Of a stretch of 64,000 nucleotides of DNA, positions 46,985 to 59,300 are shown in pieces. Within the stretch, counting starts at the first letter, position 1; the number at the start of each line of letters is the position of its first letter. The position numbers were made by a program, and so were the translations under genes. Where the stretch lies: contig JAJGOT010000352.1 in the NCBI GenBank assembly GCA_022457155.1, forward strand, positions 248,001 to 312,000, given 5' to 3'. The notes below the pieces were generated by a model. The model was not told where the DNA came from and made no database searches. It saw only the letters and a list, made by a program, of their open reading frames with translations. This DNA comes from Cladopsammia gracilis (lineage: Eukaryota > Cnidaria > Anthozoa > Scleractinia > Dendrophylliidae).

Positions 46985-47138
46985 AGGCCCAGTATCACCC
47001 ATTCGGCTTTGCGGTCGTTTGTTTTTGTTTTCAAATTACGAGCTCGCTCGTGATTGGTTCTTTCGGGAATTTTCGACTGCGTTAAATTAAATCGTCGAGA
47101 CATTGGGCGCGCAATGCTTTTTGGGTGATACTGGGCCT
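46985..47138. mobile_element. MITE flanked by TTAA
   Basis: Perfect 17-bp inverted ends AGGCCCAGTATCACCCA and TGGGTGATACTGGGCCT, with TTAA directly on both sides. A TTAA duplication is the signature of piggyBac-type integration. It lies 187 bp past the EFL1 stop codon, probably in or near the 3' UTR. Confidence 0.88.
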
Positions 47139-47324
47139 TTAACAGCCGATGCCGGAGGAAGGGAGCGAAACTGTCCCCGTACACAATATCTCGTTCAACG
47201 CTTTGCGCATTCACGAGATAAGAAGGCTGGAAAAAACGAAATAACTTTTAGTCTTTAGGAACGTCAAGTTGCAGCCATTCAAGACCTCAACGACTTCTGA
47301 GCACGCTGATTACTCTAACTTCGA

Positions 47325-50300
47325 TTATTTTTTTAATGTGCGTTGTTTCTCCGCGTGTTCAACGGTCTTCTCCTCCACGTACAGCCCTTTTCTTCGTCGC
47401 ACGCTGTTCATGTATTTTCGAGCCTGGTTTTCTGAGTCCGCTTTCTCGCCAAAATGAGTGTACTCCTCCTCTGTTGTGGGGACCCAGTAAGGGTCAATAT
47501 CAATAACCTACAAGGGAACAAGTCAAGGTAAGTACCCGTTAACAGTGGAGCAATAGGCCATTTCCGAGTTGCCTTTAGCCTCTCTATCAAAGCGAGGCTA
47601 GGTGCGAAACCTTTCATATGAAAATGAGTCTTCATTTGCACGTGAATGAAAACTCATTTTCATATGAAAGGTTGTGCACCTAGCCTCGCTTTGACAACGA
47701 GGCGTAACGTAACTCGGAAATGGCCTATTGCAGTTGCGGATCCATACAGACACCGTAAGGGGGAAAGCGGCGCCACCGGAGTGAATACGGGGTGGGGGTG
47801 GGCTAAAAATGTTAGAGACTGCACCCCAGGCCCCTCACTTACAATCTCGGACGAAATAAAAAGAACACCAAAACGCGCGCAAGTTTTCCCATTACTGAAC
47901 TAGGGGGTGGGGGAGTCTTAATTTTTCATTTGATATGTCCAAGATTGCAATCTCGGACGGAATAAAAAGAGATATAATACCTCCCCTCTCCCCGATTCAA
48001 TGATAGATTCGCACGAAAACCAAAACGCGCTATTTTCCCATCAATGAATTGGAAAAACTACCAACTTCGTTGACAGATCCGGTTCCATGGCATAAAGTAA
48101 CGACTTGTAACAAATTTAAAACGTGGTAACTTTCTTTCTGGGTCTCCTAAAGAAGGGATAATTGTACTAGACCCCATTCAAAGTGTAGATCAGTTGTATA
48201 TAAAGGCCGAGTGAAATATGCCTTTAATTTCCCTTATACATTTTTTATTGTTTGAAGATTTGTTGTATAGTAATTTCCAAAATAAAATTTTGCATGCTTT
48301 TTGAATTTTTACTGTGGCCGCTCCCGGTTTTTTTTTCTGGGGGGGGGGGGGGGGGGGGAAATTCTCTCATGTAAAAGTGACGCTTGATAGGTGTTAGCAC
48401 ACACTGGTATAAATCACTAAAAAGAACTACAATCTGCAAAGGATCGCAAACGACAATGCTGTAAACGATGCGTAGGATCTACGAAAGACCTAATCAGCCA
48501 AAAAAATGAACAAACATAACAAACTGCAAGGCTGATCTGACTACGTGAAAAAGTAAATTTTGCGAGACACCAATACGACAGAAACTGATAACGCAGGGTA
48601 GCAACCGCGGACAGCTGTTTCGCCCTGTTTGGGGCTCGTCAGCGCGGTGTAGCTTGTAACAAACTAAGAACGACTACAAACAGTAGTAAATAGATTGCAC
48701 AATGACCCGTACACAATATCAAGTTCCGTACCTTGGAACCAACTTGTCACCCGCATCACGCTTGTCAAGCTGTCCGCGGTTGCTGCCCTGCTTTATCGGT
48801 TTCTGTCCTATTGGTGTCTCATAAAATCTATTTTTTTCACGGAGTCAAATCAGCCTTGCAGTTTGTCGGTAATAAATTACTACCCTGTTTGTACCCTACA
48901 GGGAGCCACAAAAAACTACAACTGTGGATAATTTAAATCTCAATACCATGAAATGTATCAAAACCGTTTTGAAACTCTTAAAGGTACGATTAATACCCAC
49001 GTCACTTACGGAAAATCCCACCCACCTCGCCCCCCCCCCCCCCTCCACGCCACTTCCCTTCTCAAAGCGAACAGGTTACACCATAAAATCTTACCTCCCA
49101 GTGGCTGAAAACCAGCTGCGGATTGGCCAGTCCACTAGTGCGCTTTCTTATTTCCTCAGCGAATCCAAAACTCTCCGCTACCGGAAGTACGGCTGTGACG
49201 TCAAACACGTCAGAGCCTTCTTTCATCTCTTCACTCAGTACTCGTCCCTCGCGTTTAGAAACAACCGCATACATTCGTCCCAGGACCTCGGCGGTAGCTT
49301 GAATGTCACACGTGTACATGGCTGCCATGAGGCGAACTGGCTGAAGTAGAAAAGCGCGCCTGCAGCCTTCCTTGATAGCGGACATGAGCTGTCCTGAAAA
49401 TGGTCCGAACCTATCCCTATCGAGTTTTTGAGGCATTGGATTATTTTCACTGCTACCTTCAGAGTCCGGCTTTGTTGAGGTGTCTTTTGTCGATGCGTCA
49501 TTCCGACCTTCACTATTTTCTTCGCTCCTTCCCTTGGCTTTCTCCTCGTTTTCCACAATTTCATTGATATTTCGTTGTTTACTGTTGTCATTCTCACCCG
49601 ACGAACTCTCCTGTGTTATACCCGTTAATCCGGTCAATCCTGTATAACCACCTGAGCCTGTGTTACCAGTTACATCTTGCTCCAGAGAAGTCCAATTCTC
49701 GATAACAAAGCATACACCCATCAAAGGTTCTTGACAGAGAGGCCCGGCGAGTGTAGCCAACTGAAAACCGCTTACTATACTGTTATCATAATCTCGATAA
49801 CTAGTATCCGATGGTAGCTGACACGAATTTTCTGAAACAAACGAAATAAACTCCACGTTACTGTAATGTCTGACGTAAACCATACAAAACCAAAATGGTC
49901 AAATGTGTCCAACCTCGTTCCCAGGGTCTGACGGGAAGGAGAAGACCCTGGGAACGAGGTTGAAATGTGTCCAGTAACCTTAAACAACGCAATCAATTAA
50001 TCAGAGCTTACAGGAAAAAGTTGTTACAGGTGCCAAGTGAGGGAAGACATGAGGTCCAAACCATATATCAAACATGTCAAACGCGGGAAAACATGCAACT
50101 CCTGCAAAGCGCGGGAAAACACAACCACGTACTGCTAAGCACGGGGAAACAAGCAGCCGCTGCCAAGCGCGGGAAAACAACCACTTACAAAACAAGGAAA
50201 CACCAAGGATGTATTCATGGTAACAAAGAAATTTTCTGTTTATGTTTTTAGCAGTTTATACTAAGTCAAGTATGTAGTACATGAAACTAAGGTACTAGTT

Positions 50301-53300
50301 ACAAAAAGTAAAATGACTTGTAACCCTGAGTTCAAGCCGTAACACACCTGATAGTCCAACACTGTGCCACATTGATGGTCGTTTATATCCCGGGATCCGG
50401 TTCAGCAACACATTGCTACCAATCCTACGTGGACCAAATGCCCAAATATCGTCGGCAGCCCCGTCCCAAACGCTACCTGCCTCTTTAAACGCGTTGCACA
50501 GCTCTTGATAAAAACTCTTCAACTCTTCCCTAGTTGAAGCCTTAACTTGAGACGCCAACTGTTTTCGCTCCGCAGCACTCGAAGCAGAAGACACAGTCAC
50601 CAGTACTTTTATCAAATTGCTTTTCTTGTCGAGTAACTGAACCACTTCCCCCGGAAGTGGCATAGCCCTGATGTGCAAACAACACAGTTTGTTTCTTGTC
50701 CTGATTTCAATGAGACCTTTCTCTTTATCCAAAATATCTTTACTCCCTTCACCTCCCTCCTCAGGCTCCGTTTGTTTGAGTTGCCCTGAGCTTGTTTCAC
50801 TGACAATAGCTTCGTTGACTCGGTCTACCGTTGGAGGTGTGATGATTGTTTCTCTGAATGGAACAATAGGTGCTGATACGTTGAGTTTGATACAAGCGAA
50901 GCGCTGCTTCAGATCATCAATACATCGCTGCAGATGGACCTCACCGGCCCCTACAATCACGTGCTCTCCTAAAGCAAGAAATAATTCATGGCATTTAGAA
51001 AGGAACGCCACATCACGTGCAGATGGACCTCACCCGCTCCTACAATCACGTGTTCGCCTGAAGTAATAAGGGCAATGGATCGTTTTCACCTGACGTCATC
51101 AAAATTCTAAAATCTGCAAACAGCTTATTCTACACGGCCCTTTATATCAGTAATAGCAATCGTCGCGCCAGGTGTCGATACGCATTGTTTTGGAGAGATA
51201 GCATTTTGAAAATGTTTAGCGGTGCAGGTGAAAGACTCCATGCGCGAAACTAAAGCAAATATTTTTCACTCAGTTTTCCCATAAGTCGGTCATCAAAGAT
51301 CGTCAGGCTTCAAAATTTTGCCAAGTCATTTCATTTGTCCTTCTCTGTGACATCTCATCTCTGGTGTCTCTGCCACGCAGATGAAAACTATATGTTTTCC
51401 ACGAGTCGAGTGAAACGAAATGAGTGGAAAATGTTTTTCTCGCACACCACTGCGGCTTGGGTATGGGTCATGTGACCTGAAAGATGGCCAGTTGCTTTTG
51501 TTGCGTCCACCATAACTGACCATCCCACTCACTCACCCACCCACCCACCCACCCACCCTAAGAGTTCAGTTTTGCATGCTGTGTAAATGTAATGTGCAAT
51601 CTTGTAATTTTGTTAGCGTCCGCATTTTTTAGCGTTATGATATGTGTACAGCTTTTTCGGCGGTCGGCTTGGCATGGCTACCAGTGGTGCGAGAGAAATA
51701 ATTTATGGTATTCAGGGAGGAGGGCCACATCGCACGCAGATTGTTTTTGTGAGGTTCTCTATCCAGACTGAATTGGATTTTTGGAAATGTTAGTTTTGCG
51801 AAGGGACAATGCGGGGAGCCCAGAGAAAATCCTTGGAGCAAGGGGAGGATTGGAATAAACAAGTACTGCTCAGAAGGTTTCATTTGAATGGTTACACTGT
51901 AGGATTTCATCCGCAGACTACAAGTTAGACCCACATAGAACAATATCACGCTAAAACAAAACAAATGAATTCAAAAACTGAATTCCCAAGGATGCGTGAC
52001 ACTTATAAGCAAGAATTTGAAATAGAAATAAACATATTTGAAAAATAAAATAAAATGTTTTAAGGTTGATCAACCTGATGAAGGGCCAAGCCCGAAACGT
52101 CGTTGCTAGAAATTTACTTGACACTTTCTTAAAACATTTTATTTTATTTTTCAAATATGTTTATTTCTATTTCAATATCACGCTAGCATGACACAAAAAT
52201 GTATTTAGTTTATTGGGAAAAAGAGCTCAGCATCAAATTCAGCATATCGATATTAGTAAAACTACAAAGTTTTGTAAAGATTGCTAGCAAACTGACGAAG
52301 ATATGAAATTTTGAAATTGAGCATTTTTACAAAGGAATGTATGGTGGGCAGGGCATAGATTGCCCGTCCAGCCTCGTTTTCGTGTTTTTCCCATACATTT
52401 CTTTGTAAAAATTAGGCCAGAGTACTAAGTTTCAAAAGTTCATTTCTCCGTCAGTGTGCGAGCAATCTTTACGAAACTTTACAGTTTTACTAATATTGAT
52501 GTGCTGAATTTGATGCTGGACTGCTTTTCCCATTAAATTAAATATATTTTCATGCCATGATACCGTGATATTGGTCTATTACCCGACTTCTGGGAATCAA
52601 TATGCAGGGTTAATCTTAAACAGCTTACCGGTTTCTTGCACTAAAGTTTCAACACAAGGATCAGCCTGATTTAGCAGCCTCATTCCCCTGGCCAGCGCCG
52701 GCATGTCGGCCGGGTGGACTGGCTCTACTGCCACGCGCACAATGGGGCGAGCCTCGATTGGAAGCGCAGTGAAGGGAGGACAAGCGACCGTGCTGGAGAT
52801 GGTAGCAGACTTGAGCACGTGACTTTCAAGACCTCCTATTCCCAGGACATTCCCAGCCGGCACGGAGTCAAGGGTCTCGAGCTCCCTGCCCATCAGTAAA
52901 TAGAGGTCTTGTACAGTGAATGATTGCACGTGTTGGTCTGTGCCTCGGTCCACTGAGTTAGCTATTGACAGTCCTTCGCTTGACTCTTCTTTATCGCTGT
53001 TCAAAATAGAGCAAAAGTCACGGAAGGTGCCCGCGTATGATTTTTATATATGAGTTAGATAACAGTGCATGCAACAAGCAGCTTGTCTCGTAACGGTTCA
53101 ATCTGCTTCATTGCATCATCGTTTCGTACAACGTGGGACGCCACGAGACCAAACTTGTGAGATGAGTATAAGTTGCAGAAAAGAGAGTCATACTGTGCAA
53201 CGCTAAAAAAAAATGTTTCTGCACAGAAAGTGGAGCTCGATTCTACTTTCTGCAACGGCCACTAAAACTTATCTCGAGATGTTTTTTTTCCGTTGCAAGG

Positions 53301-56300
53301 TAACTTACACTGTGAAAATATAGGTTGCACGTCTCAAGAATGACTGAAGAAAATAAAGGTTTAGGGAGCGCGAGGAACGGGACTACCTGTCTGTGAGCGT
53401 TTGGTTCTGTCCTTCAAAAGGCGCCAATTCCTGACTGGGTGTCTCTCCTGGGTCATGTTTAGGGCCCAATACGTACAACTGCTGACCCTTCCTGATAGTC
53501 CCACTGTAGACTCGCGCAAATGCTAGCACGTGACTTCTGGGGACCTCCTTGTCTGTAGTTTGTTTCACTCCATTACTTTCACTTTCCTTGTTTTCTTTAC
53601 AAGCTGGCTCCAGGATGAGAGGAGTTCCATTTTCCAAAGGAGGATTGCTCGCCAACATCTCGGCGTGTCTTTGTCGAGCTTGTTCGCGTCGAGCAGCTAT
53701 TTCTTCTTGCGTTAAAGGCCTTCAAAACATTACCACACAGGGAATAAACTTGTGGCTCGACTCCCGCCAATAGAAAAGCATTTTTTAACTTATATACTAT
53801 ATAATTATCTTACGCCAATTGGCGATTTTAGGGGTTTATGAAATCCAGTTATTTAAAGACTGAGTTTTCTAGTGAGATTTTATATCTGCGCTTCCGAAAG
53901 TCAACGGATTCTAAAAGATAACTTTTACAGATAACAACAATAAAAAACAAATTTAACGAGACACAACATCGCGTCGCGAAGTCAACAAAGTAGGAATGTG
54001 TGAACTAATATAAATAAGTCATAAACTTTTGATTATTTTATTTGTGGAATATAGTTTTTAGTGCAAAAAAAGTGATGTTTTTGCGGCTTTACACTTGTTT
54101 TCGATGTAAACCTTATTTGGGTCGAAACACAATGCAGCATCCCCAGAATATTGGAGAAGAATTTCTCAACTACAAATATAATAAATATGTTTAAAAAAGA
54201 AAAGAAAAGAGAGTGATAACAAGCTTGTGGAGAATTCTACCTTTTGCGATGTTTTGGCAGGGCACTGTCTTCAACTGCAAACATTTTGGAAACAAACACG
54301 ATAACCGGCGCATCATCAGAACAAGAGCAGGCTAGAAATTCTGAAAAATGAAAGCAGGATTTCATCCACGGACTCAAAAGTTAGAACCACCTTGTACAGC
54401 CTAATAAACAGCACCACAGGAAACTACTGCTCAATAGCTTTCATTTTAATTTCACAGGCTCAAAAGTTAGAACCACCTTGTACAGCTTAATAAACAGTAC
54501 CACAGGAAAGTACTGCTTAGTAGCTTTCATTTGAATGGACAAACTTAAGGATTTCATCCACAGACTCAAAAGTTAGAGCCACCTTGTATAGCACAATAAA
54601 CAGCACCACAGGAAAGTACTGCTCAGTAGCTTTCATTTGAATGGTCACACTTTAGAATTTCATCCACAGACTCAAAAGTTAGAACCACCTTGTAACCAGC
54701 ATAATAAACAGCACCACAGGAAAGTACTGCTCAGTAGCTTTCATTTGAATGGTCACACTTAAGGATTTCATCCACAAACTCAAAAGTTAGAATCACATAA
54801 CATAACTCAAGTATTGACAATAATATTGTAAGCCATGTGAATTTGATGTCCCCATTTTTAGAAAGTGGCTATTTTGTTGTTAAAACTCACCATTTTTCAA
54901 GTTCTGTGTTTCCTCAGGTAAGGAGTCAAATGTCCTTAAACTGCTGCACATTAACTTCTCCACTCTTTCACTAAGCATTTCAGCTGGACTGGGAAGCTTG
55001 TCTACCACCATGGCCAGTAGTGAGCTAGACAAAGGCAACCACTGATCAAACAAAGCCTTGAGGTACACACGACTGTCTGTGTGCCGGCTGTCTCTTGCTG
55101 AGATCTTGAGGTTCAGTGATTTCACTATCTGCTCGGTTTTGATTTTGTCTCTGTAACAAAAACATCAAATTTATTATATTATTTTTCAGACACAAAAGAG
55201 CATGTTTCATCGGGATTTCCAACAACAAGAGGAGAGCTGAAAAAAGCAGTAAAGCAAAAAAATAATAATAATTTCAATGAGTTGGAAATTCTGATGAAAT
55301 ACTCGCTTCAGTGTTTGATATAACTTCTCAAACTGATCATTTAATAAAGACAAAATGAAGAAATAAATTAATTAAAATTGGTTAAATCTACATTACATCA
55401 CACTAATTTTATTTTCTTTGTTTAAACTAATTACAGTAACAACAATTCAAGACACATTTGTTGGGACTGATCTGCTGTGTTCTCCCCTCTCAATGTTGGT
55501 TCTCAAGATTGGATCACAGAGTCACAAAATTCAACATTGGGAGGATGAAAGATCAACAGCTTACTGTAAATCATAATATGAGTGTCACACGTGGTGTTGT
55601 AGGTAATTAGTAATACTGGTACCTGTTTTTTTTTTATATAATATAGAAATTTGCTGTAAACACCTCAGAATAGTGGTTTGCAAACAAGATAGCAAGAGAA
55701 CCATGTTTAAAAAGTGATGGCTATCTACGATACATGTAAGTTCTGATTTACTTTCTTGATGACGATGACAACAATGGCAGTGGCAACGCAGCAACAACAA
55801 CGTCATCAGCAAAGAGGAGGAGGAGGAAAAGGATTTTATTCAAAAGCAGGGTAGGCTTTATCATCAGCCACTGTTGGAAAATTTTAAGGTCGTTTGATCT
55901 ACTATTTGCCAGGGTCTTCTCCCTCCAATCCAGTGAACAAGGGTGAGTCTTTTTACAGTGTATTAACCCTTTCTCTCCCAGAGTCAAAAATCCTATGGTG
56001 TGACCATTCAAATGAAACCTCTTCAGCAGTACTTTTGCATGGTATCATTTGTTCTAACTTTTGAGTCTGTTGATGAAATCCTATGGTGACCATTCAAATG
56101 AAACCTCTTCAGCAGTACTTTTGTATGGTACCATTTGTTCTAACTTTTGGGTCTGTTGATGAAATCCTATGGTGACCATTCAAATGAAACCTCTTTGGCA
56201 GTACTTTTACATGGTACCATTTGTTCTAACTTTTGAGTCTGTTGATGAAATCCTATGGTGTGACCATTCAAATCAAACCTCTTCAGCAGTACTTTTGCAT

Positions 56301-59300
56301 GGTACCATTTGTTCTAACTTTTGAGTCTGTTGATGAAATCCTACAGTGTGACCATTTAAATGAAACCTCTTTAGCAGTACTTTTGCACGGTACCATTTGT
56401 TCTAACTTTTGAGTCTGTTGATGAAATCCTATGATGTGACCATTCAAATGAAACCTCTTCAGCAGTACTTTCGCATGGTACAATTTGTTCTAACTTTTGA
56501 GTCTGTTGATGAAATCCTATGATGTGACCATTCAAATGAAACCTCTTCAGCAGTACTTTTGTTTTTCAATATTTTGCAAAATGAAATTGGGGATTTTTCT
56601 TGAATTTTGATTCTTGGCACTCTTGGGGCTATGTTAAGCTATTTTGTGCACTCTTTCCGACACCATGTAAGGGGTCAACTTACTTCCCAAGAACAGCATC
56701 ATACACAGACCACAGGTTCTCCAGTACAAACTGCACAAACAGTGGCTTCTTAGCTTTGGCCTGTGCTCCTTTGAAAATCCTCTTTGATTTGGTGTGGAGA
56801 TAAAAGTCTCCCCACAGAGTCTTTTTGAGAATGCCTTCATTAATGCCAAGCTTACTAGCATACATTTTAGCAAAGTCATTGATGCTGGCGAAAAAGATAA
56901 ATGCAAAAATAAATCATTAAAATGCAAAATAACTGAGAATAGAACAAACTGTCTTTAAAAACTTATAAAGAACTTTGAGGGAATATTGGCTTCCATCTAC
57001 ATGTAACCTTTCTTTTATGGAGCCCCAATGGTGATAGAAATCTCATTTCTTCTCATCATGTCACGTGGGAGCATTGATAGCACAGTGGTGAGAGCACTTG
57101 TCTCCCACCAATGTGCCCTGGGTTCGATTCCTGGTTTATTGTTGGTTCTTGTCCTTGCTCTGAGGTTTTTTTGTTTCAGGTATTCTGGTTTTCCTCCCTT
57201 CACAAAAAACAAAATTTCCAAATTCCAATTCGATCTGGAAACAGTGGAAGAAAGAGCCACCTTGTGGATTCCATTAAAATTCCTGTTTATTCATTAATTA
57301 AAATTATTTAATATGTCAATAGATGGTCAAAGATGGTCATGAGAATAAAAGTAATCATCAACTAACTAAAGATAAAATGACCTACACTGTAGAGCTCCCA
57401 ACTATAAATACAGTTTTAAGAAATAATAATCATGTGGGGACCAGTGACAAGAATTAGTATGTTGATACACATAGAACAGCTTTAAACCAGTGGAATTTGC
57501 AATCTCTCCAGATGCAAGACACAATAGCCCATTACCGAGTTACTCTTAGCCTCCTTTTCAAACTGAGGCCAAGTGCAAAACCATTTATATGGATACAAGT
57601 TTTATTTGCATGTGAAAGAAAACTCATTTTTGGCCTTGGTTTGAAAAGGAGGCTAAGAGCAACTTGGAAATGGGCTATTTTCATCTCTGACATGAGAAAT
57701 GAGAACTACATGTACCTGCAACATATACACTGTATCTGGCTTGCCTCACCTGAACCCCCAGCCATCTATAGCACTGCTAAACACAACATTCCCTAGGTCA
57801 GGAGAGAAGTACAGTGTTGAATCATCTGTCTCTTCAAGCCCGGAGCTCCAGTCATCAATTGACACTGCAGTGTCGTCTATGATTGCCTTCTTAATTGTGT
57901 CATTTTCAGGTGCAGCTTTTGCAGAACTTTTTTCTAACACTTCAGTGGTGAAGAGAGCAGCTGTTATGGCATTTACCTGTAAAAATAATAATGATTAAAG
58001 TCATGCCTTGAAATCCAAATTTTTAATTACTTCAGATAAGCTCTATTTTGGCACAGAAACCAGTTAACATGTAAAGACACTTTAATAGGGCCACCACACT
58101 CAGTTCGGAAACAGAATGTACCTTTTTGAAGACTTACCCCAACAAGTCCATCAAAATGATGCATGCTATCTTTAAATTGTCCAATCTGGACAGCCAGTTA
58201 AAAAAAATAAGGGCATTCTATTTACAAATTGACTGGCCAGGGCAGCCAGTTCTAACAAAACTTAATGGTAAGCACCCTTACATTTGTAATTAAAGACAAA
58301 TAATTTACCTACATGTATGACTTTTCTTTAAAACTATAATAAAAAGAAACTAATACTAATTAAAAGAGAAGGAGGTGCTTGAAATCATCAACTGAAAGAG
58401 ATACATCCAAGAAGTCACTTAGGACATTCTTGCCTAGAGACCTTCAAATTATTGTAAATTGCATTTTTTACTGACTTGTTTATCTTGTATAAACATTTTA
58501 AGATTGGTTTCCATATGAACCCAAATGATTGCAAGTAATCACACAATCAGTGATTTATATTGAGTGCAGTATTCACGTGCAAACCAGCCATAAGTTATAA
58601 GGACATTAATAATTTCAAATTACCTTTTCAAGAATCTGCTGCAAATGAAAGTGGGCCTCTGCTGGGGAGTACTTTAGCTCTGTTATCAACCTGTCAATCT
58701 TGTTCAACACCAAACATGGTCGAATATTCTCCAGCCAAGCTTGACGCAACACCACGTGAGTCTACATAAGGTGATAACATTCTGATTTGTTTGCCACCCT
58801 TTATTAACCTTTTTGCTCTTTTTCCCACTAACAAGCTAGCCTACATGTATTTAGAAGACAACTAAATGCAGGTATGGTCAAACCTGAGTCTCCTTACAGA
58901 CAACTCTATAATATGGACACTTCTCTATTACAGACGGTTCCCATGGTCCCAAAGATACCAAAATTCATACAATCCCTACCTCTTTAATTACTTATGGACA
59001 CCTCTGTAAAACAGACACTTGAGACTGTCCCTTGGGTGTCCATATTAAAGAATTTCAACTGTATATGTAAAGTCTTCATGAGCCAAATGGATCCATGCTA
59101 GCTCATCACAAGGTTATCCCCCACCATTATGTTTGTGGGGAAACCATTTACATATCTGGGTTGAGAGAGAGACAATGTGAGAGCAAAGTTTCTTGCACAA
59201 GGAAACAAGATGATAGCAGAGACCAGGGTTCAAACCACTAACAGTCAGGTTTAAAGACTCACACCTCCACTAAACATACAGGCTGCATAATTTGCAAATA

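Larger units (their letters stand above)
39833..47324. other. Intergenic, repeat-rich region upstream of the EFL1 3' end
   Basis: No convincing gene. It holds the (TA)n tract, MITE-like elements at 43150-43455 and 46985-47138, a nested insertion at 44420-44564, the GAGCGAGC repeat at 44728-45005 and a tRNA-like sequence at 46442-46513. Words of the AACGGACACC transposon-end type lie at 42090-42200. The 160-codon frame at 43494-43976 looks repeat-derived. From 45050 to 46250 I see nothing clear. Confidence 0.55.

Noticed and set aside
48520..48865. A complete autonomous Penelope-like element
   Set aside because: No reverse transcriptase or endonuclease frame in or near it; only terminal parts are present.
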